NCBI GenBank assembly: GCA_020722945.1
Contig: DYJV01000029.1
Span: 1-26,856, forward strand
Direction of reading: 5' to 3'
DNA length: 26,856 bases
Source of the DNA: Candidatus Methylomirabilis sp.
Lineage (GTDB): Bacteria > DYJV01
Positions 21,938 through 26,856 of the stretch are shown one piece after another; position 1 is the stretch's first letter, and each line of letters begins with the position of its first letter. The notes beneath the pieces are model-generated. The model had not been told where the DNA came from and did not search any database. It saw nothing but the letters and a program-made list of their open reading frames with translations. A program made the translations under genes and the position numbers.

Positions 21938-23014
21938 ATGAATTATATAAAAGAGAAAGCATATATAATTAACTGTTATTTTCAAAATAGGGAACTTCAA
22001 CAGGCAGAGGAGTCGTTGAAAGAGCTTATAATGCTTGCAGAGACTGCCAATTTGGATATTATTAAAAAAAGCCTTCTATTTTTACCAAAAATTGATAGTG
22101 CTAATTTTATATCAAAAGGCAAATTGGAAAATATTAAAATAGAACGGAGAGAGAATAAGATTGATGTTGTTGTTCTCAATCAGGAATTGAAACCTATACA
22201 GGTAAGAAATTTAGAGGATTATTTGGATTGCAAAGTTATAGGCAGGACAGAATTGATACTTGATATTTTTGCGCGGAACGCAAGGAGTAAAGAGGCAAAA
22301 ATTCAAGTTGAATTGGCACAATTAAAATATCTTCTTCCAAGATTGACTGGTTATGGTCTCTTATTATCCAGGCTTGGTGGCGGTGTGGGCACACGGGGTC
22401 CGGGTGAAACAAAATTAGAATATGATAGACGTTATATAATGAAAAGAATTTCAACTTTACAACGCAAATTAAAGCAAATAGAGAAACACAGGGAGATTCT
22501 TTCCTTCCATAGAAAATATAGGATGGTGAGTCTTGTTGGTTATACTAATGCAGGTAAGACCACACTATTAAATGTTTTGTCAGGAGAAAATTTAAAAACA
22601 GCCAATAGGTTGTTTGTAACACTTGACCCTATAATTAGAAAAGTATATCTCGGTGAAGTTGGAAAGTATGTGCTTATTTCTGATACAGTTGGATTTATAG
22701 ACAATATTCCACATCAGCTTGTGGCATCGTTTAAAGCAACATTGGCTGAAATTAAGAATTCAGATATGATATTGCATATAGTTGATATTAATGATGCAAA
22801 TATTGATAAAAAGATTGAAGTGGTTAATAAAGTGCTCTCAGAAATTGGTGTTGATATTAGCAGAACTGTTCTTATATTTAATAAGATAGATAAGATGACG
22901 AATAATCAAAAAGTTGATAGATGTTCTCAATTATATCCCGGGGCAATATTTATTTCAGCAAAAAATAAATTAAATATTGACAATTTAAAAAAATTTTTGT
23001 TAATTATGAAGTAG
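21938..23014 (+). CDS. hflX: Ribosome-associated GTPase HflX
   Basis: GTPase that splits stalled or stressed ribosomes. The 358-aa protein has the N-terminal HflX domain with the GGGVGTRGPGETKLEYDRR glycine-rich loop (147-165), a helical linker (166-192) and the G domain: G1 GYTNAGKT (201-208), G2 TLDP, G3 DTVGFI, G4 FNKID and G5 SAKN. It starts a unit whose next gene begins 1 nt after its stop. The start lacks a Shine-Dalgarno. The 44-bp gap to lpxC is almost entirely A/T and holds several TATAAT-like boxes on both strands. Confidence 0.96.
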   Translation: MNYIKEKAYIINCYFQNRELQQAEESLKELIMLAETANLDIIKKSLLFLPKIDSANFISKGKLENIKIERRENKIDVVVLNQELKPIQVRNLEDYLDCKVIGRTELILDIFARNARSKEAKIQVELAQLKYLLPRLTGYGLLLSRLGGGVGTRGPGETKLEYDRRYIMKRISTLQRKLKQIEKHREILSFHRKYRMVSLVGYTNAGKTTLLNVLSGENLKTANRLFVTLDPIIRKVYLGEVGKYVLISDTVGFIDNIPHQLVASFKATLAEIKNSDMILHIVDINDANIDKKIEVVNKVLSEIGVDISRTVLIFNKIDKMTNNQKVDRCSQLYPGAIFISAKNKLNIDNLKKFLLIMK

Positions 23015-23015
23015 G

Positions 23016-24806
23016 ATGAGTAGTGAAGTAGATAAAATAAAAGAGAAAATAGGCATTTCAAAACTGGCGGAAGATGAGAGGAAACAGATATTCGATAAAT
23101 TTGTTAAAGCCGGTGGAAAAGTTATTGACGAAAAAAATAGAAGGAGCACCGTCAGCTTTGATAGAGAAAAGCAGAAGGAATTGGTAAAAAAACTTGAAGA
23201 GAAGAAAAAGTCCAGGAAAGATGTAAAAAATATTGATGAGTTAGAAGAGAAAGAAGGAACAAATATTGAGGCGAGGTTATCCTTTTGGGACAAACTTTCA
23301 ATATATTTAAGGGGATTGACTAATAAAACAATAACTATAAGTGGTAAGTATGTTAATAGAAAATTTTTTATCGCAATTGAAAAAGAGATTCTACCTCATA
23401 TACAGAGATTGAATTTTGTTGTGAGAGATATCTTTAGTTCCGATGAGAAAATTTTGGCAGAGATAAAAAAAGTCTTATATGCCAAAGAGAGATATTATTT
23501 TGAATTATTAAAGAGATATGTATATTTTTATAATGAAGAAGAATTTAATGGACTGTTATATTTCTATCATAAAAATCCATTTAAAAAAATAACACCTAAA
23601 CATATAGAGGAACCGTTAAAAAACATTTTTAAAAAGATATATCTGCTAAAAGATTTTGTATCGGGTGCTATGGGGGCATTAAAAAGTGCATTAAGGTTAG
23701 CTTATACAATGCGAAAAGTTAATAATAATGTTTTAACAAGGCGGTCATATTATATAAAGCAGGGTATAAATATTATATTTTACAAACTGCTACCAAAAAT
23801 TTATTCTCTCTCTTTAATAAATATGAAAGCAAATGTTCAATTGAATTCAAGAAGATTTGAAGAATACCTTGATATTAAAGAAGAAGATAAAGTGGGGTTT
23901 AAATCATATAAGGATGTGTTTGATGAAAAAGAGTCGGCAACAAAAATAAATGAAGCACAAATTATAAAATCAAAAGTTGAGTTTATAAAGAAATCGTTTA
24001 AAGATTTAACAAGCGAAGATATGGATGATATGGAACTTGATGAGATGACCAAGTATGGAATAACTCTTATAAATAAAGTTGATTTTCAATATGTTAAGGA
24101 TGGCTGTCCTACAACAATGCATATTGAAGAGTGTGATGAAAATGATAAAGTGCTGGTTACTTATTTGTTGCTAAAAGAGTTTGAAACGGAGTATTCATTT
24201 ATTCTTACTTCTTATAAAATAAGTATAAATCAGGAATTTATTGATGGGAAAAGGGTAGATTATAAAGCGGTTCTTAATTCTATATATCCAAAGCTAACAC
24301 CGATTGAAGATAAGTTTAGAGAATATTTTGAGACTGTGCATGCCTTAAATGAGATAAAAAAAGATACTATGATTAATGAAATTGAAAAGTATAATAGGAT
24401 AAATTCTCTTGAAGGGAAAAGAAGCAAAATTGGATTTGAGGCACGAAAAGATACACTTGAATTTATTCAAGAGGTTAAAAATTATTTTGATAGATTTATA
24501 AATGATTATAATAATGAAAAAAATTTAATAGAAAATCCTGAAGAGGTATTACATTTTGATGCTGAGGTTGAGGGAAATAAGAAGGTTGATGGGAAAAAGG
24601 TTATTGAAGTTCTCATAGATGCGGATTCATTTCTTACAGCAATGATATTTAGGTTGGAAGATGGTGGAGATTTAAGTGGTATCTCAACGGATATAAAGGG
24701 CATTGATGTCCCGAAGGAAATCGAAAGTGAAGAGCAAAAGAGTTATGATGACGATTTCCTTGATGAACTTAGTCAGGTTGTTGAAACGCCTGGAGAAAAT
24801 AAGTGA
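23016..24806 (+). CDS. Large hydrophilic protein of unknown function
   Basis: A 596-aa protein I do not recognise. No signal peptide or membrane helix. N-terminal 1-75 is charged and mostly helical with a KLAEDERKQIFDKFVKAGG segment (16-34) and a Lys/Glu-rich coiled stretch; 76-290 is helical with many Tyr/Phe and a FWDKLSIYLRGLTNK segment; 350-440 looks alpha/beta (GITLINKVDFQYV, KVLVTYLLLKEF, FILTSYKISI); the final 40 residues are acidic. Start chosen at ATG 23016, just after the hflX stop with GTAGG overlapping. It overlaps the radical SAM gene by 4 nt, so the two are probably translated together. Composition suggests a cytoplasmic structural or assembly protein; this is weak inference. 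Confidence 0.75.
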   Translation: MSSEVDKIKEKIGISKLAEDERKQIFDKFVKAGGKVIDEKNRRSTVSFDREKQKELVKKLEEKKKSRKDVKNIDELEEKEGTNIEARLSFWDKLSIYLRGLTNKTITISGKYVNRKFFIAIEKEILPHIQRLNFVVRDIFSSDEKILAEIKKVLYAKERYYFELLKRYVYFYNEEEFNGLLYFYHKNPFKKITPKHIEEPLKNIFKKIYLLKDFVSGAMGALKSALRLAYTMRKVNNNVLTRRSYYIKQGINIIFYKLLPKIYSLSLINMKANVQLNSRRFEEYLDIKEEDKVGFKSYKDVFDEKESATKINEAQIIKSKVEFIKKSFKDLTSEDMDDMELDEMTKYGITLINKVDFQYVKDGCPTTMHIEECDENDKVLVTYLLLKEFETEYSFILTSYKISINQEFIDGKRVDYKAVLNSIYPKLTPIEDKFREYFETVHALNEIKKDTMINEIEKYNRINSLEGKRSKIGFEARKDTLEFIQEVKNYFDRFINDYNNEKNLIENPEEVLHFDAEVEGNKKVDGKKVIEVLIDADSFLTAMIFRLEDGGDLSGISTDIKGIDVPKEIESEEQKSYDDDFLDELSQVVETPGENK

Positions 24807-25792
24807 AAGAGGCTTTATATTATAAAAAGATAGATAACAGTAAACTACAATGTCTTCTCTGTCCGTATAATTGTATTATTTCCAAAGATAATAGTGGTGT
24901 TTGTGGGGTTAGAAAGAATATTGAAAATAAACTTATTGCAACTTCCTATGGAAAAGTTTCCGCTATTGCTGTTGACCCAGTTGAGAAAAAACCGTTATAT
25001 CATTTTTATCCTTCATCCGAAATATTATCTTTTGGAACAATAGGATGTAATTTTAAATGTCCATATTGTCAGAATTGGCATATATCTCAAAATGTTAATT
25101 ATCCGACTGAATATATAGAGCCGAAAGATGCTGTTGATATTGCCAAGAAAAAGAATTTGAAAATGATTGCTTATACATATTCTGAGCCATTAATCTGGTA
25201 TGAATGGGTAAAAGATACATCTGAGATAGCAAAAAAGAATGGAATAAAAAATGTTCTTGTAACCAATGGATATATAAATAGAGAACCACTTGAGTCCCTT
25301 GTTGAATTTGTAGATGCAGCTAATATTGATGTTAAAGCATTTAACCAAAAATTTTATTCTAAATTATGCGGTGGGAAACTTGAGTATGTGCTTAAAAATG
25401 TTGAGTATCTTTACAAAAAGATTCATATAGAATTGACTATGCTGTTGATACCGGGATGGAATGACGATGAAAAAGGGATAGAGAATTTTGTGAAATGGGT
25501 TGCAACTCTTTCAAAAAATATTCCAGTTCACTTTTCAAAATATTTTCCGCAATATAATTTTACAGTTGAGGCAACCCCAATAGAGACTTTGAAAAAAACT
25601 TATGATATTGCTAAAAGATTTTTGAACTTTGTTTATATTGGAAATGCCAGTATTGGTAATAGCGGAAATACATACTGTCCTTATTGTGGTAATCTTTTAA
25701 TTAAGAGGAGAGGATATACTGTTGATATTGTAGGAGTTGATAATGGCGTATGTAAAAAATGTCATAATAAGATTGAAATTATAATGGATTGA
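24803..25792 (+). CDS. AmmeMemoRadiSam-type radical SAM enzyme
   Basis: A 329-aa radical SAM protein of the pyruvate-formate-lyase-activase-like group known from the AmmeMemoRadiSam system. The N-terminal four-cysteine segment (Cys17, 20, 24, 34) and the VDPVEKKPLYHFYP stretch (58-70 region) mark this subgroup. The cluster motif is Cys82-x3-Cys86-x2-Cys89 (CNFKCPYC), followed by QNWHISQ. A C-terminal zinc ribbon-like CPYCG ... CKKCHNK closes the protein. Starts with GTG in a GTGA overlap with the preceding gene. The usual partners AMMECR1 and MEMO1 are not in the window. Substrate unknown for the family. Confidence 0.9.
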   Translation: MKEALYYKKIDNSKLQCLLCPYNCIISKDNSGVCGVRKNIENKLIATSYGKVSAIAVDPVEKKPLYHFYPSSEILSFGTIGCNFKCPYCQNWHISQNVNYPTEYIEPKDAVDIAKKKNLKMIAYTYSEPLIWYEWVKDTSEIAKKNGIKNVLVTNGYINREPLESLVEFVDAANIDVKAFNQKFYSKLCGGKLEYVLKNVEYLYKKIHIELTMLLIPGWNDDEKGIENFVKWVATLSKNIPVHFSKYFPQYNFTVEATPIETLKKTYDIAKRFLNFVYIGNASIGNSGNTYCPYCGNLLIKRRGYTVDIVGVDNGVCKKCHNKIEIIMD

Positions 25793-25795
25793 TAT

Positions 25796-26746
25796 ATGGA
25801 ACTTTTTTTAAAAACTTTCCTTGCGGTAATTGAAATTTTTCTAATAACCACAGCCGGCTACTTTTTTTTTAAGATAAATATTTTTAAAAGAGTTTATAAA
25901 GCCTTGCTATTTTATACTATAAATATTGCTATACCTGTTTTGATTCTTTATCGACTGGCTACAAAATTTTCTGCTTCACTTCTCTCACAGTCAATACTGC
26001 TTCCGTTTTATGGACTTTTCCTTATTCTGTTGGGCTATTTTGTGGGCAAAAAAGCTGCCGATGTTTTAAAAGTTAAAAACTATAAAATGAATATATTTAT
26101 TGCTATGATGATGTTTACCAATTGCGGTTATTTACCATTACCATTATTTGCAGCGCTGTTTAAGGGGTATAATATAGCAATTGCCCAAATATATGTTTTT
26201 TTTATAACTTTTATATATATTTCACTTATATGGTCTATTGGCGTCAATATATTGAGAAATGATAAAAAGGTAAAGCAGGGAAAATTTTCTTTCAAAATAA
26301 CAATGCCATTTTTAGCTGTTATTGTTGGGGTGATTTTGGCACAATTAAATATTAAAAATTATATCTCCATTAATGTTAAACTATTTATGGAGTATGTAGG
26401 TAAAAGCGGTGAGATGTTGATAATGTTTATTATGGGCGGTGGTCTTTCCAGCGTTAGAATTAAAAATATTAAAATAGATAAAACCATACTATTTCTGACA
26501 CTTTTCAGATTGATTATACTGCCGCTAACTATTCTGCCTGTAATAATATTTTTGAAATTGGATTTTATATTAAGGGCAGTTTTACTTGTTGAAGCAGGTG
26601 TGCCACCTGCTGTGAATATTGTAATAATAAATCAACAGTACGGTAAATCTAAAGATTTAGATTTTATTATGTCAAGTATGATTATAAATTATATATTTGC
26701 TATTATTACAATACCGCTGCTTATTTTTATTGCACAAATACTATGA
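25796..26746 (+). CDS. AEC-family permease (auxin efflux carrier-like)
   Basis: A 316-aa inner-membrane transporter with about ten predicted helices and a hydrophilic break near residues 155-165, the layout of the AEC family, which exports or imports small organic acids such as malate. Family marks include NIAIPVLILYRL (about 43-54), TNCGYLPLPLF (about 107-117) and the EAGVPPAVNIVIINQQYG segment (about 266-283). It starts 3 nt after the radical SAM stop with no clear ribosome site and ends the operon. Substrate cannot be predicted. Confidence 0.9.
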   Translation: MELFLKTFLAVIEIFLITTAGYFFFKINIFKRVYKALLFYTINIAIPVLILYRLATKFSASLLSQSILLPFYGLFLILLGYFVGKKAADVLKVKNYKMNIFIAMMMFTNCGYLPLPLFAALFKGYNIAIAQIYVFFITFIYISLIWSIGVNILRNDKKVKQGKFSFKITMPFLAVIVGVILAQLNIKNYISINVKLFMEYVGKSGEMLIMFIMGGGLSSVRIKNIKIDKTILFLTLFRLIILPLTILPVIIFLKLDFILRAVLLVEAGVPPAVNIVIINQQYGKSKDLDFIMSSMIINYIFAIITIPLLIFIAQIL

Positions 26747-26806
26747 AAACCATAGAGGCGACAGAGAAAAAATTTAATAAGCATTATTTGACAAAGAAGA
26801 GAAAAG

Positions 26807-26834
26807 TTGACATTTATAATTATTGTGGTATATT
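26807..26834 (+). promoter_or_regulatory. Promoter leading out of the window
   Basis: TTGACA (26807-26812), 16 bp, TATATT (26829-26834). A second TTGACA at 26788-26793 is too far from a -10 box. The transcript would start near 26841, inside the heptamer repeat that runs off the end. The gene it serves is outside the window. Confidence 0.55.
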
Positions 26835-26843
26835 TTAATAAAA

Positions 26844-26856
26844 GTTTAGAGTTTAG
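26844..26856 (+). repeat. Heptamer repeat GTTTAGA, cut by window end
   Basis: GTTTAGA followed by GTTTAG at the window edge, the same unit as in the array at 9751-9778. The full length is unknown. Confidence 0.5.

Overview
AT-rich (roughly 30% G+C by eye) bacterial chromosome segment, densely packed with housekeeping genes, using the standard genetic code and ATG plus occasional GTG starts. LpxC (lipid A synthesis) points to a Gram-negative, LPS-making cell. Class I two-subunit fumarase, archaeal-type phosphoglycerate mutase, HypC, a PduS/RnfC-like Fe-S flavoprotein and an AmmeMemoRadiSam-type radical SAM enzyme suggest an anaerobe. Phylum cannot be fixed from this window; a deep-branching or candidate-phylum lineage is my inference.

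Layout. 58-4070 (+): efp-accB-accC-TPR/OB protein-dtd, one operon behind a sigma70-like promoter. 4071-4367: degenerate repeats and a broken ORF relic. 4368-5960 (-): thiE-nadA (cofactor synthesis). 6040-6163 (+): hairpin plus intrinsic terminator, a candidate small RNA. 6173-7354 (-): receiver-like/coiled-coil repeat protein and PilZ protein. 7454-8997 (+): DUF134 regulator, Mrp/NBP35 ATPase and a 67-aa four-cysteine protein, with a palindrome at the promoter. 9090-9743 (+): YggS. 9744-10039: heptamer repeats, REP-like hairpins and a MITE remnant. 10040-11705 (-): exported protein and a voltage-sensor membrane protein with no recognisable pore. 11733-11917: MITE with 17-bp inverted ends. 11962-13509 (-): hypC and a PduS-like gene. 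13591-13807: complete MITE of a second family. 13845-18592 (+): moaC-MOSC fusion, fumarase alpha and beta, apgM, UPF0104 membrane protein. 18618-19933 (-): cvpA and a PHP phosphatase. 20011-21094 (+): rnhA and rnpB, the latter carrying about 287 nt of nested repeats in its P12 loop. 21075-21893 (-): lpxC, whose 3' end overlaps rnpB. 21938-26746 (+): hflX, a 596-aa unknown protein, radical SAM enzyme, AEC permease. A promoter leads out of the right end.

Main surprises: (1) RNase P RNA enlarged by transposon-like repeats exactly at P12; (2) AccB whose biotinyl lysine is glycine although it adjoins an intact-looking biotin carboxylase; (3) LpxC with a cysteine where the catalytic-site aspartate is expected, and a MOSC domain without its cysteines; (4) a pore-less voltage-sensor protein with a large outside domain; (5) five perfect-register 21-residue coiled-coil repeats beside a PilZ gene; (6) several start codons 6-8 nt downstream of -10 boxes with no Shine-Dalgarno, suggesting leaderless mRNAs; (7) short mobile repeats with exchangeable inner hairpins and different ends.
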